Assembly (NCBI RefSeq): GCF_001949145.1
Contig: NW_019091406.1
Span: forward strand, 918,527-982,526
Origin: Acanthaster planci
Taxonomy: Eukaryota > Echinodermata > Asteroidea > Valvatida > Acanthasteridae
Reading direction: 5' to 3'
Length of the DNA stretch: 64,000 nucleotides
A model generated the notes under the pieces. It did no database searches. It was not told the DNA's origin and saw only the letters and a list, made by a program, of their open reading frames with translations. Position numbers and translations under genes: made by a program. Numbering within the stretch: the first letter of the stretch is position 1; every line of letters starts with the position of its first letter. This document shows positions 1 through 15,400 of this stretch, piece after piece.

Positions 1-279
1 CCAAGAGCTGGTTTGGGCTACCCATTAGGTGGACATTGCTCTTTTCAACCGCTGAGGAGGTGCTTCTGCTCGAGGCAGAAAGGAGAGGTGTTCTGAAGAC
101 TGCTCATCAATCCACTTGATGATAGCATTACTGGTTATGACTTTAACCCTAACCTTCCTCAATCCTCCAACAGGTGAAGGATTCAGGAGGGTTAGGGTTA
201 AGTTCAAGGAGGGCTGCAACAAACTAGTGAAATGATCACATGAGGGAGTGTCTGACTTCTTTGTATTTTTTTATCGTAG
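1..279. other. Sequence upstream of the first CPVL coding exon
   Basis: Probably CPVL intron or 5' flank. Apart from the 59-bp hairpin element at 143-201 and the acceptor-like tract ending at 279, nothing is recognisable. Confidence 0.5.
143..201 (+). mobile_element. 59-bp TTAA-bounded hairpin element, copy a
   Basis: Starts TTAACCCTAACC and ends GGTTAGGGTTAA, with 24-bp imperfect inverted arms around an 11-base loop (CCAACAGGTGA). Differs at a few positions from the copies at 7781 and 51759. Confidence 0.85.
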
Positions 280-284
280 CAGAG

Positions 285-480
285 ATGTCTTCAGTAGTCC
301 TCACTACCATCGTTGTTGCCCTGATGCTGGCCGTCATGCCTGGTGCACTGCATGCTGTGCGTGGACCATTCCAGGCAATGTTTGCCGCCAACCCACCGGC
401 GCATGCCGACATGACTGGGGTGGATCCGGGACAGCCCCTGTTCCTGACGCCCTACATAGAGCGGGGTCAAATCCAGGAAG
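285..480 (+). CDS. CPVL: CPVL coding exon 1: signal peptide and N-terminus
   Basis: Translates from [15 protein letters not shown] through [16 protein letters not shown]. The donor is GTAAAC at 481, phase 1. A pyrimidine-rich tract ending in TAG at 277-279 looks like an acceptor, so this is likely the second exon of the transcript. A longer in-frame start at 240 lies in that tract and is less likely. Confidence 0.85.
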
Positions 481-3400
481 GTAAACCCCGAGTCTTGATA
501 CCCGGTTTCGCATCACACATACCGTCTTACCATTTACCGTGCACTTTTGGAAACATTTAAAATTGTCCATGCCTTCCTAATAATGCAAAATCATTATGTT
601 TTTTTTTTCCTCGTAAAATTGTGAAAGCAAAATAATTTGCTCGTTGCAAACTTTTCTCAGAAAGGGTTGCTCATCAGTTTATTGCCATGCCCTTAAACAA
701 ACAGTGAATCACCTGTGAAAAATTCCAGCTTTTTTGGTACAAATGAGGCTTTCTCTGTGGGATGACAACACAGATTTGCTCCTAAATATGGGAATACTCA
801 TTGAGATAAAAACCAAACTCTGACACTTAAAACACTGTTGGATTGAGTTATTCATATATCAGCACCGTTACAGAGGATTTTGAGTCAGAGTCCTACTCTG
901 TGCAGTTTTCTTCCACCAAAACAGGGTCTGGAGTTGGAAAATTGTCTTTTTTTCCCCCCAATCCACAAACAGGAGTTTTATTAAAACAGAAAAGGCTGAT
1001 ATTTGACATTCATTAATTCCTTTTCCTCAATTTTCCAGGACAGAGACTAAGTCTGGTGGGCGACCTGAACGGTACGAGTGTCAAGAGCTACTCGGGTAAG
1101 TGTTTATTGCCAAGGCAACCTCATCCTAATGGCATTGAGAAGAACGCTTCTACAAGTATCGTATACTTCTCCTTGTCAGTTGTGATCACCTGGCCATTGT
1201 TGCCATCTGTCAGTAGCGAATACTTATCCATTTAGGGCCACCTGTAGGTTGTGACCACCTGTCACTTGTTGTCACCTGTCAGTGGTGAACACCTGTCTAT
1301 TGTGGCCACCTGACCAGAACGACCTCTCTTCAGTTACCACCTGTGTGAAGTGGGCACCTGTCAGTAGTGACCAACTGTTCATTCAGGCCACCTACTGTAT
1401 CAATTGTGACCTCTTGTCCATAAGTATCACCTTGCCGTTGTGATTGCTAGTTCCAATACTATAAATACTCATCTGCCATCAGTCTGTGATTTGTTGTTTG
1501 CCTTGTTTGTTTGTTGGTTTTTTTTCGTTTTTTTGTTTTTGTTTTGTTTTGGTGGTTTTTTTGAAAAAAAAAAAAAGAAATTAAAACACAAAACCCTTCA
1601 TGTGTCAGCCAAGGCTGTTCATTTGGTCTTTGGAAAGAGATTTTTGTCTCCATTTCTTCCTTGATATCTTCAAATCTTCTTGACAAATATTCTTGACTCT
1701 TCCCAGGATTCCTGACGGTCAACAGAGATTACAATAGCAACATGTTCTTCTGGTTTTTCCCAGCCCAGGTAAGACAACCAAATTCTCGATCTTTAAACCC
1801 CCCCCCCCGATCTTTTAAATTACATGTATAAGCTGCAGCCAAGTAATTTGGCCAGGACCTCGTGTTCATCTGTGACATGGGAAGTCAGGTCTCCAGTCTC
1901 CCCCTACTGTAATTTTGATACTGCCTGGAAGAGAGGTACCCATTAGGAAATGAGGCTGTGTGCGACCTTTATGGCTGCGGCTGAAGATAGCACATGCGCT
2001 ATGGGAGCTTGCTAACGGCCGTAGCCACTTCCCACAGATGTGAGTGTCATCCCCAGCTACAGCCTATAAGCCTTTTGCGAGTTAAATTTGAAGAAAAGCT
2101 GTCACACTGAGTTCTTTAAATTCACATGAACATAATGATTGAATTCTCCATATTAAAGACACTGTTGCTATACCTCGTGATTTGAGGCAAGCTTTTGCTT
2201 AGTTACATAAGAGATGCCTTGCACTAAGCACTGTTTTCAATGGATAAGAACGGCACAAAGGAACTAGTCAGAGAGTTAGTCGCTATGCAAAAGCTTGCCC
2301 CGAATCACGAGGTATAGCAACAGTGTCTTTAGTCTGGGGAATTCAAATCAATATACAATCTGATAACTCCGTGTTCCAGATGTTATTCCAACTTAACTCA
2401 CAAAAAGGCTTACTGATTGGGACACGGCTTCAATAACAAAACCTGTCCTGCCTATGAGAGCATTGTGGAAATTTATTGTCATTAGGTGTTAACCACTTGC
2501 TGCCGGGGAGCCCGGTTTCAAGTAGGTTTTCTTTATACGCAAAGCCGGGCTGCCCGAAATCAGACAAAAGAGCTTGGTCTTGTAACAAAAGACCGTACTC
2601 GGAACAAAAGACTGAGCTGCTGGGAATTGCCAATATTTTTTCAGTTGTCAATAGTGGAGGAAATCCGTCATTGTTTTGAAAGATAATACCACTGTTTTTG
2701 GCATTCAGCACGAGCGGATTACCACCAGGGACAAAAGGGCTCCAGTGACGAGCGATACCATACTGCTGCACGCTAATCTGTCCCATATTGAAAGACACCA
2801 GCTGCGCACTGTGCCAGTTTCGGGAACAAGAGAAAATTACATAACACCGCACAATCTGGGCTCTTTTTACAAGGCGGCAGGTCTGGCTGAAATACTCTGG
2901 CGTCAGTAGATGTTGTCTGTTAGATTAGAGTAGCTACCAGACCGTCACTCCATGGGGTTTAGGCATTCAGAAAATAAAGAGTTATAATTTTTGAAGATTT
3001 TTGAAAACCAAAGATATTGAAAATCGCCCGGCAAGAGACACTGCATTTTCAAAAGGCACCTGGCAGCAATGGTTGAAGTAGTTGGAACAGCATAAACTCT
3101 AGACACAAAAGCCACGAGGAAAAAGGATGATCCTAGGCGCACGTAGGCAAGGCCTCCCAAGCTGCAACTTGATAAAGTGTATCAATTCAACTGAGCAGCA
3201 GGTTATTAATTTCGAATCTCTTGTCAAAACAAAGTGTACCATTGTCAATATGCCAAGCATCATTGGTTACTTCAATTTATAACGTACAGTTTCATCAGAA
3301 ATTGTTTTGCACTATGAACCAGTGACAAAGGATTCGGGCATTATCAGGAACACAATCAGCTTTCAACGTTCTCAATGCCATTTGACGAGGTTGCCATTAG

Positions 3401-6400
3401 ATATTCCATTGGAGCGAGACAGAGTGATGATGCCCAGGTTTTTCGCTGCGTTGCCTGTCTGTCCCTCTCTTTTTCTCTTTTCCTTATTGACGGTCTGACA
3501 TTTCGCTCTGTGTTTGTCTAAAGAAAGGCCTGAATGTTTCCTTTGTGTGGAAGTAAATGGAAGGCCTAACGATAGTTTGTTATCTCAGTTTCCTCGCCCA
3601 CCTAACCTGGCATCCAGACATCACAGCATCCATTTTACAAGTTTACTTCCTTGGCTGTACGTTTTGATCATGTGATCTTAGCCACCCTGGCTAAATAGCA
3701 AGGTTAAAGAGACGTTTAACAATGAAGTGGCAGATGTTGCCCGAGCAGCCCACTTCCCCCTCTCTCACTCCCCATCCCCACAATTCAAACCTCCTTTCCC
3801 ACTGTGCTAGCCCCTACCCACCCAAGGCCAAACGTTGCCCTCTTTGGTGCCCATCGTACCCCTTCCTCTCTTACTGTACCAAACTTATTACCCCTCTCCA
3901 ACTGTACAGCATCCACTCCCTCCCCCTTTCCAACCATTCCAGACCTTTACCCCCCCTCCCCAGAAACTGCCTGCGATGCCAACCTCCATCCTTCCTGCCC
4001 ATGTCATTGTTTATTTCATTTATAGCAAGATGCAAGGAGTTTGATTTCTCTGATCAGGTCAACTGGCCTTCTCCCATCCTCACATCAAAGGTGACCACCC
4101 CAACCCCCCTCTTTTCCTGAAACTAACCTGACACTAAACTCCCCTCCCCTGGCCGCGGTAAGTTTATTGAGAGTTCCCTACTGTGCCCTTTGCTCACTGA
4201 TTCTGTTGCATCATCCAGACATTGTTTTTTCAAATCCACTATCATTTGTGGAATAGTGCACTCACCATACCTCATACCTGTTTGCGAGGATCCGTGTACA
4301 AGTCAGATGCATAACATGCTAACTATTACTGACACCTTGGGACAGGTCAGTGGAGTTGTTCCCTGGGTGAAGTCGAACACTGTAATGCATCTGTAAGCAT
4401 CACCCTAACTAACGGTAGCTACACATGAAAAGATGGCGATACATGTACACATAGGATACATTGATGAGCACTTGAAATGATGCATGAGTTTGTATGGTAA
4501 AACAAAGGTAACATCATGGATAGTCAATGTTAGCTCTTCTCAGAATTAGGAACTGACACTATGGTGCATGTAGTTCCCCCCCAGCTTCCCCCTCTGCAAA
4601 TGGCTTGTCAACTTCCAACACCTCAGGGAGCTTTCATGTACAAATATCAAAAATGAACGAGAAGGCAAGAAAAATTAACGCAAATCATTTCCTCACGTTT
4701 TCCCACACAAATTCTGAGAGCCTTTATTCCAGAATCAATACGGGTGTTTCAAAATAGCGCATCTCCGAGAGTTCGCAACTCGTCGGTCGATCACAGTGCG
4801 CGAAATCTGTCGACCCAATGCGCATTTGGAAGGGGTGGACAGATTTTGGGCATTGTGATTGGCCAACGCGTTGCAAACTCTTTGAGGCGCGCCATTGTGA
4901 ATCGCCCGTATTTCTACAAACCTGAAACCTCTGTACAGTGAACCCATTCTTCATTTGACCCACGGTTGAATGCAGCCCCTCAGGCCACGCTCCAACTGTC
5001 AAACTTTAAATACCGGTAACAGCCAGCCTTTTCAGCCGAATGCACATTTTGGAGCCACCTTCTTTGTTCGGACTGTGCCGCATATAATTTTTTTTCTCGC
5101 TGATTGCTCAGGATTGCTGGCGAAGTTTTGTAAATATTTGTCATTTGGCAGCAATGGCTACTGACAGCTGGAACCCTGTCGATATTCTTGTAAATAAACA
5201 TTTACAAATACTACTATGAAGGAATGATTTGTGAAAATATTCCAATCTGCTCAAGTGAGACCAATAACTGAAATCATCCACCACACAATTTGTTCCACTC
5301 TGTAACTACAGCAAAACAGAAAATGGAATTACATCTACCACAGTAATTATAAATGCATGTAGAATATTTCAGTGTAGATCAAGTTGAGAAATGCAGTTGA
5401 AATGCAAGTAATGTGTGTGAACACTTTGTAAAACTTCATAATAAATTTAGGTTTCAACCAACACTTTTGTGTGCACACGCACAGGGAACGGTACTTAGGC
5501 ATGGTACATTTTGGTATTCAAGAACTGAGATTCAAGCGTGCATTGGATGTACATACATGTACGTGTGCCAGGCACTAAATTTGCTCCATCCATTCACTTG
5601 TTGGGTTAAGACAAATTGTACCTGGTTTAACGTTTAACTGAGGAATTTCAAAAAAAAATGTCACTTTGTGAAAAGACGAATGCGCTGTGTGTGGACACAC
5701 TCGGTACACTTTGAGAAACCCCAAATTATACTGCTCTGCAAATTTGGTACTCAAGCGGCTTGTGTACCAGCCGTCACTGGGTGCAGTCAGTGATGAATTG
5801 TAGATTACATTAGCACAACTTGCTGAACCATTGTGAAGATAATTCCTTTGCTGATACAGCACCAATGAATACACAGCTTAAATACTCGACATGTTACATT
5901 TATAATCACATTCTATAATGTTACTGTATATTTTCTATTTACATTTACATGTAACCCACTCTGGAAAAAGGTATATTATGTTGCAAAGATGAAGGAAAAA
6001 ATAGAGTTACATGTACACTTGTGTGCGTTTTGCCCACATTGTAAGCTAAACTTTCAGTATCCCACTGTGGTCTGGAGATGTGACTTTTTTTTTCGTATTA
6101 ATTAGATGGAGTTCAACTTAACGCAACTGGAAAACCAACTTTGAAAAGTCTACCGGTAATACAGACTTACCGTGGGCTGTGACATCTCACCTCAGATCTC
6201 CCTAGCAATCAACATATTCCTTTTGAACATGCTTATTCATAAAACCTGAAACTTTGGAGATCAAGGATCTTTAACAAAAGAGCCCCCCCCCAAAATTTAG
6301 AACACCGCAAGAAATTTCACCAACTCAACTTTGAATTTGCCGCTGCATGGAGAGGCATAGCATGACTTATATACCTTTTCCTAGAGTGGGAGACACGCGG

Positions 6401-9400
6401 AAACATGTATTTTTTCTTTTTAACCATGTAAACAGGTAAGAGATTCAGGGTAGACAAATTGCATTACACGTGACTCATTAGCGTTTTGGATGGGGGGTTA
6501 AGCTGATCATTTTTTTTTTTGTGGTCAGTTTGAGACATTTTGTGATGCATGTACTTTCAAATTACACTGAAAAATGTTTGGGTTCTGCATGTGCCTCCCA
6601 TGCAAAGAAACTTGCCTTGCACTCTCTGCGTTCCATCATCATCATCACCTTGGGATGACTCAAAATATTGAGTTACAGTTACTGGTAAGTGTGGCGGCTA
6701 ATGTGAGATAATGCCTCGTTAGGACCATCCTTTACTATTTACTTGATTAAGCTCTGCAAACCGAGTGTTTTTCAAGCATCTGTTGTCCCCCCAAATTGAG
6801 CCAAACCAAGCCAAAGCTGCAGCTCGATTTATGGGTTGACAGTTTGCTTGTGCAGACAGTTTAGCGACACCAGTTCTAAATGTTCAATCGTCAACAAGAA
6901 GAATCGAGTTGGAGTTGGGTCCGAATCCCCCCCTGCATAATGCATGCTGTGAAGATTGGCGTTCAGGACCATGGAGCTGCTGAACAGAAAAGTCTGAGTA
7001 CCAGCCACAGGTCAACACCGGTACATGAAACTTTGGCTGGTAAACCTGTTTTGCTTGATAAGCAAGTATTCATTTTCCTTTGAACGAATGTGTTCTAGAG
7101 GTTCTTTTGGCTTCGGCATGGTCTTTTATTTCTTTGAAAAGAGTTCCATGTGCAGTTTTATGTCCACCCTGAATCTGCCTGGATATAAGTTGTACTTTAC
7201 TTACACAATAAAAGGTTAAAATACCCAGTTTACACCAGAATATGCTGAGTGAATTACATTTACCATAAAATTGCAGTAAATAGCACAAAATATTCAGCAA
7301 ATACCACAAAATACTGAATAAATAACTACAAAGTATACCCATGGGCAGAAATATCTGGGTTCAATAAAATACAGAAATACTGTACAGTGATCACACTGTA
7401 CGTACGTGCAAAGGTACCACTGTATTGTACATTTCCCTTTATGTTCCTGCATTTTGATGAACCTGTGCACAACGGACTTGCCACAAAGTACAGTAAATAT
7501 CACAAAAAGGACAGCCAAATGTTACACAGGCTACAGTGTACACCCAATTAACCACCAGTACCACGTAGACTCATTAATATGCCACACAGTATACATGTAC
7601 ATGTATTTATTTTCAACACCAATGTCAACATTTCTCACTTTTATGACCGGATCCAGGATGGGAGAGTTACCACGCTTGATGTGAACGTACGCCCATTTCA
7701 ACATTGACGGGACGTTTAACACACCAGATTATACTTTTTTTCATCTTTATATTCAGTATAAAACCTCATCAAAAATGGGTTTAACCCTAACACTCCTCAG
7801 TCCTCCAACAGGTGAAGGATTGAGGAGGGTTAGGGTTAAAGATTTAACTAGACAGTGATGTGGACATGTTACCAGTAGCTACATGTACACATTAGAATGC
7901 TCCATCATGGACAAATTCACAGGTTGCCTATCCTGGTGTCTTGTGTAACGGTGAGAAAATGCTGGCTTTCGACGGGCTGGTTTCCATAATTATGCAATAA
8001 AAACCAGACAGAAAGCAAACAAGCAACGCTGTTTTAAATGAACAAAAACATTTCAATTGGAGGTGCTGCTAGTGTCAATATCAAGCCCTTTTAATTGAGA
8101 TTGGTAAAAAGTGATGCTGGTTCAATTTCGGCAGTTGCCTGGATGTAACGCACACACAGTAGAGACACACGTCCTTACACAGCTACACTTGTGGGTATTG
8201 CCTTTGTTCTCATCTACAAAACTCCCACACAACAGACAAAAAATTTCAAATCACTCCAAATTAAACCAAGTTCACTTTCCTAGGTTGAAATTTCGACCGT
8301 ATGTCCCTTATAGAAAACACTTCAATTTGTGACAGATTTTTACCCATCAAAAATTTCCCCTTTTTGAGTTGTGAAATTCTTGTATTTTGGCACCCTACAA
8401 GGTAAAAACTGGCTTGTCTGGTACTTCCCATTGTTCCGGTATCCCACAAGGCCCCATGTATAAGAGCACTCAGGATTGCATCAAAACAGTGTTTTTTGAG
8501 AGCAGAAGTCTCACATACAATGCGGCGCAAAAACGTGAAGAGTGAGGTCGTGAAAAGACGTCGGTATACGTGATGTAATAGTTATGACCTCAAATGCTCA
8601 ATTATGGCTTGTGTTTGTTTTAGATGGAGCACCTTGGTCCACTCAATGCCATGACAAATCCCAATCCTAGACATCAAAGACTTTATTGTGTACATGGGTG
8701 TCCTGACTCATCTGCCATAGGATGCAGGCATTCACTGCTTCTGAATTCACTGCGAGTATGGAAACTAGCCCTAATAACTAGATACTTCACATTAACACCA
8801 TTCTAGTCTACCAATATTTCTTCATTAAATATTGAAAGCTTATCCCGATTATCAACTGCTATAATTGAAATGATCTGAGTACAATACATTTTGTATGAAT
8901 GTATGTGTATACGATTCCACTATAACAGTTTTTGTGGGATCCAAAGTAAACTGATGAATGACAGTTAGCAGAACTGTTATGCACAAGAAATGCTTAGAAA
9001 TTTAAACATCTTGTAGGAAATGCAGAAATGTTAAAAGGACTGATGCACTTTTACTAGATGCCGTACATGCGTATAACATGTTCATGTACCTTGAACTGTC
9101 TGCCCACAAAATGCCACCACATTAATATCTGAAGTGTGATGTCTGTGTGAACCGTAAAGTGTAGTACAAACGAATGGAGTACATGCGCATGTTGGTTCAC
9201 CATGTGCTGGTTCTCGCACTAATGCCTTTTACACACACTACTGTATGCATGACATGCCGCCGTCACTTCGGTACTCTATAGCCCTAGTGCACATTGTCAA
9301 GGGATGAGCTCATCAAGAGTGTGGGCACAAAATGGCCGAAGCGACTTAATGAATAGACCCTCAGGCAGAAGGGCATAATTGTTGCTTTCTTAGCTGTGTT

Positions 9401-12400
9401 AGGCATACCATGAGATTAGTTCAAACACAGTTTGATGCAGCGGTACATGTATTTGTTCGCTCATCTACCAACCCCCTGCGAGAATGCCAAGAAAGGCAAA
9501 TGCCTTTTGAAAAAATCTTGTGAAGGACATGCATCATAGTTACCGATGTGCAAAGCATTTCAGGGTGTTTGCTGTCCCAATCAATGCATTTACATTCAGC
9601 GCGCGATGATCATGCAGATATGGAGGTTTTGAACCGTGTTATTGTTCAAACGAACTCTTGACCAATGAGTCAGATGAATGGCATCATACATTTGCCCTTC
9701 CAAGCACCCTGCATGGAGAGTAGGGTCAAGGGAATAGCAACGCTGACCTGCGACTCTAGAAACACCAAACTGTCTTCCAGCAACTGAGCCAGCACCAGCC
9801 CTTACTTGGTCTGATATTTCATTAGTGCTATGACCACAGAACCCATCACGTGACTTCCAAGCAAGCGCACATCCTGTTTCAATCAGTTAGGTTTCAAGAG
9901 GACACAAGGTGTTAATCAGTCTCACAGTCAGTACTAGATACAAGTACCTAGAGCTCTAACCCAGGCGGAGAGAGCCAGAGTTATGAGTATCGGAGTCCTT
10001 TACGCAGCGAGAAGTTCAGGAATTCTGTAGAGAGTTCAGATCTGCAGCAGCAACGAAGGCAGTGAGACGGTGCACATGGACGCAGCAAAGAGATGAGGTC
10101 GTTGCTGCTCTCAGTGGTTAGCGTTAAAAGTCCCAGTAGAAAGGAGCATCGCACCTGCAGAGTATACATGTACATGTAGATGTTAAATTTTTTTTTGGGG
10201 GGGGGGGAAGTGAATGGACAACCCTACAGACAGTACCACTTCCATCACTGACAGCTTTAAAGCATAAGTTCAACAGTTCTGCTAGGTAGTGGGAATGAAG
10301 TCATTTGACTCGACATTGTTTTTAATACGTAGGAGCAGTTTGACTTTTTCAACCCCTTAAAATGATTGATCCTGTGTGCATTTAATTCAGGTCTAAAAGC
10401 AGACTCCAGTAAGTTCCTGGAAGAGACGATAGAGAATGCTTGTCCCATGAAAAGGAAAGATTACTGTACAACTAACAATAGAGGGTTTACGTTGCTGCCA
10501 TTTTGTGGGCCAGTGCTTTTGTTCCACAGGGAATGCACAAAGAGGGGCTTTACATGCAGAACAAAAGAACTGCCCTGCAAGATGGCTACCATGCAAATTA
10601 AGCCTCAAATCGGGTGACTAGATCAGAATATCAGTATGCTTTATGCAGTTTGGGATATCACAGTATTTACAGTATGTTAAAATCATTTGGTAGACGGGAT
10701 TTTCAAAATAATGCTGTCAGATATTACCCAAACATGTCTCTTTGTCAGTGGAAAAGGGTTTTACATTCACTACACATGTAATCTGCAGTGCCATTGACGG
10801 ACCTTTTAAATAAACACTTAAAGCAGTGATTAAAAGAGCAACTGACATTGCCAATGACCTAGATATAAAACAAATATTCAGATGATTCCATATAGAGTAT
10901 GGAATAAAAGTTAGAAAGGGGAAGTCTTAGCTACATGTACATGTGCGTCTATTTTACACATTCTTGGGCGTAGATGCAGAATGAACCAATGTCTCGAAAT
11001 TTGTGTGGGTTTTCGCTGCGAGTGGCATCATTGAGTTGACAGATTTTCCGTCCTTGGTCATTATGCTTGATGTTGAAGGAGCGACATGCAGGCTCCTTTG
11101 TGCAGGCTGAGGCACACTTTGGGTTGCTGTTGGTTACAAACTCTCGGATGGTGTGATTGAGGAGGCAGGAGTTGATGAGAAGCTGTCCGTTGGTGTCTGT
11201 AGCAAAGCAGTAGTGACTGGCTTGAGTGTAGTGAGAACTGCAGGGGTTAAGAGTACACAAAGCTTGTCTTTTCTGGTGACATCCAACATCATTCAGGGTT
11301 CCTTCCTCGTGGCCCACACCAGTTGAGTCTGCAATTATACAGTGTTGTTTCCGGTTGTGGTCATTTGGTTGACCAGGCATCCAGTCGAAGAAGGGTTTGC
11401 CCTCCCCTTGTCCTTCGCACACCCAGCTCCCTTCTGTTTCTTGGTCACTGCATCCAAGCCAGAGGCGGCCAATATTCTGCCTTTGGGCCATCTGCATCAT
11501 GAACTCATTTTCCTCCTGTGAATATGGAACAGCCATCTTGCCTCCCATGGTGTGACAAGCCAATTGGGACTGACTCCAGTTTGCCTTCTTGTCAGTGAAC
11601 CGATAGCAAGAGTGTCCCCATGATTTCCATGACGGTGGGCAGGAAACAATTTCTGACGAGGAGGGGCAGGTGTCTGCGCCCGCTACTGCTGTCACCACAG
11701 AACTGAGAAGAAGAACTTTGAACAAGCACATCTTGTGTCAGACAGTTTAAGTTGGACAAGTATGGTGCTGATTGGGAACTGCTGGTAACCATATGGACTT
11801 TGAGTTTGGCTAGACTGGGGACATTTGTAGTAGAATTGCAAAGCCTGATCCTCCCGTGTAGGCAAGCCAAAGGCTCTGTTGAGCAACGCTTAACACTCAA
11901 GACCCCCAAGCCCTCGTTTTACAAAACTGTGTTGAGTGCAGCTGGATAGTTGAAGTACAAGGAGCACTGTAGAGTGAGCTCAAAGCTGCAGCAGTCACTA
12001 AGAGTGAATATCAGTCGGTGTGTTTGAGACACTGATAACTTGATGCTACACTTAAGAACAGATGAGATTTCTTCTGGCCACATACACCATGTCTAATGTC
12101 AGAAGGCTTGATAGAAATGAGTCTTGCCACTGCAGTGTAGGGGGTTCATCAACCAAATTTGTCACTTTGCCTGCCCCATTGGCCAGTGACATTTTGATAG
12201 TTCATTTAACAAAAAGTGCTCAGGATATACTTAATAATGTAAGGATTAATTTAGAAAATGGATTTTGTCCAGCACAGCTCTGGCACATTTTACAGCCAAT
12301 ATAAATTACTCATTTCAGTAAACACTCCCTATGCATTCTTTGAAAAGTACTCAATGAGTACATCAATGCAAACAGGCACAAACATTGATGGCTTCGCCCA

Positions 12401-15400
12401 GGGAATGGATTTTCTGCTTCAGTGCATTTGTGGATCAGCCTCACTTGAAAGTTTATGTTTATTTCATAAGCAGTTTTGAACTATTGCAAAGATGGATTTG
12501 TGCCGGGGAGAAGTAAATTAATGTTGGATTTGCCCTGCCTGACGTCCATTTAACGCTGTATGCTCAGTATGCACTGTCTACTCAGTGTGCTCAGTTTTGA
12601 ACTGCCAACAAAGAATTTCTCTTTTAAATACAAGATGCACACCAATGTAACCTGCACAAGTGCACGTTATAAGGTCTAAAAAGGAGGTAATAATACTTAA
12701 CATTTGTACAAAACAAAACGTATCCACCATAAAGGTGCTAAAGGCGCTTTGCACAAAACAAGCAAAATTTTTATGAACTAAGAACAAACTGGAACAGAAA
12801 AAGAGCAGACAAGTACAATAAACCTGTAAATCACCAGAGTGTTTAATTGAAGGCTTACGACATGAGGTGAGTTTTGAGAGATGGTTTGAAGATGTGGATG
12901 GTTTCTGAATTTCTGACATGACTGGGTTTGCGATTTTACAGATGAGGTCCCGCTACAGAGATTGACCCAGTCTCCCCAAGTAGAGTGTGAGGCTGAGCCA
13001 TTTCTAAGAAGGGAGTTCATTGAAGCCATTGTTGAAAAAATGAATGATCAGAAACAATTTAAAAGACTAAGCTCCCGAAATCCTCCGCAATACAACAAGA
13101 CAGTTAGCAGGTGGCACACAAAGTGGACATGTTAATGCCCTGTTGAATATCTTTATACATGCATGTAGCTGTGCTGAATCCGTTAGTGTACAATATATTG
13201 CAAAAACACACATTGGATACTGACTGTTTATAAAAGAAAGGAAGGTTTAAGCATATGAGAAACTTTCCTTTGGATGTACTGGTAGTCTGTATTTTGTGTA
13301 CCAAATGTTGCACATGTGAACAAACATGTATAGCCACATTATAGTCTGGTAGAATTTTTAGATACCAAAGAGATCAAACTCAGACTGACTGGTTAAGTTT
13401 AAGCTTTTAGGGCAGTGCTCAGTTACTGTTTTACATTCAAACCATGTTCCTAATACAAAATTTTTTTCAAGTCAGGGTGCTTTGACTTTAGATGAGATAA
13501 TGAGATTCAGCTGTAGAAAATGTCATCATACTCGTATGTTTTACATTGAGGATTGTTTTCCTAGTGGAAATGAATTAAGCCCTCCAATTTGCTGTGATTT
13601 CAAATTGTAAGTGTTGCTTCCTAAACAGAAACACAACGAAGGGAATCTTGCCTTTTTCAGATGACACATTCGTGAGCATAGATGCAAAAATTTTGCTGGG
13701 TTGTCATCCCCAGTTGCATATACTTAGTTGACAGATTTTCTGTCCTGGGTCGTTTGGCTAGATGTTGAAAGAGTGACATGCAGGCTCCTTCATGCAAGCT
13801 ACTTCACAACTTGGGTTGCTCTCAGTAACAAAGTCTCTGATCATGTGATTGAGAAGGCAGGAGTTGAGAAGCTGTCCGTTAGTGTCAGTAGTGAAGCAAC
13901 AGTGACAGGTGCGAGTGTGGTGACAACTTCTCATATCGGTACATGTATGATGATGGATACACAGAGCTTTGTTTTTGCTGTTACATGATATGTCATGGAA
14001 ATTCCCATTCTCTGCCAATGAGGACTTCAATCTAAGACAGTATTCATTTGTCAGGCTGTTTGGTTGACCAGGTACCCAACTCAAGAATGGCTCACCCTTC
14101 CCTTCTCCTTCACACACCCAGGTTCCTTCTTTCTCCTCATCATTACATCCAATTCAGACTTTTTTAATCATCTTTGTTTTGGCCATCTTTATCATGAACT
14201 CATTTTCCTCCTGTGAATATGGCACACCCATCTGGCCTGACAAGCCAACTTTGACAGATTCCAGTCCGCCTTCTCATCAGTGAATCGATAGCAAAAATCC
14301 CCCCGTGGTTGCCATGACGGTGGGCAAGATGCAATGGCTGATGAGGGGCAGGTGTCTGTGCCCATTACTGCAGTCACTACAGAATTCAGCATCAGAGTGG
14401 TGATGACACTGCCGAGTTTCATCTTGTACAGTTGAAGCCAGAGGTTTATTGAGTTAGTTAAACATTGAGCTAGAGTGAGTCTGGGGCTGTGGTGTGTGAG
14501 CTCATTTATAGTCCTTACAGGACCATGGTGCAGTTACTGTGCATGGTTCTATGATGTATACAGCTATGCTTTATTATGATTTGGCCAGGCCGCTCTTCCC
14601 CCCTCCCCATAAAGATGACCTTAATTTGGAAAACCTGAAAATTGGAAACTTGAAAATCAATATTTCTGGTGCTTCCACATTGTGCAAGAGGAAATGACAA
14701 AGGGGCAGTGTGGTTAACTAAACCAAGACTCCATTTCTTGTCGTTTTGATCATGGACTTACAGTAAATTATGTAAATGACCAGGGCCATTAAGTCTTGCA
14801 TGTTACTGCTAAATTATATCAGTGAACATTTACCAGTGTAATTACGGGTAGTTGTGTTGATGGTAAACATTCAATCCATATTAATTGGTAACACAACAGC
14901 TTCTCAATTCCACAGCCTTACACAGAATGGGAAAGGCTCATTGATGAAAAGGGGCATTTTGGAAACGAGCATGACTGATATTCCAAAACGTTAGAATCAG
15001 GCATCTATAAAATGGCACATCATGATAATTAGGGGATGTCATTAAATTTACTGGAGTAAAGCATCCAAAGGCTGGAAACAAACATACACTGAATCAGTGG
15101 CGCTTCCACCAATCAAAAAAGGGGAGGGTGGGGTCATTTTTCCAAGTTGCACATGCTCCTTGTGTTTGAGAATGCAAGCATTGAGAAATATACCTGTGAG
15201 TGTGGTCCACAGGCCGTAGCAATTTTGCTCACATTTTCAAATATTTGAGTATCTTTTGAATAATGTGGAATATTTATTTTCAAATTTTTTTTTTGTCCAA
15301 GGGAATCACCTACAGTGGCTATAACATAATAGACAAACTTAAAAGACCAGCAAGAGTTGAGGAGCTGTCCATTGGCATCTGTGGCAAAGCAGTAGTGAAT

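Noticed and set aside
143-201. Interstitial telomere sequence
   Set aside because: TTAGGG-like units occur only at the ends of the 59-bp hairpin and are not tandemly repeated. The palindromic element explains them.
1440-1722. Open frames across the T/A-rich tract on both strands
   Set aside because: Low-complexity sequence leading into the CPVL exon 3 acceptor; no coding character.
3722-4120. 132-codon Pro/Ser/Leu-rich frame
   Set aside because: Produced by a cytosine/thymine-rich low-complexity tract; no start context, domain or splice structure.
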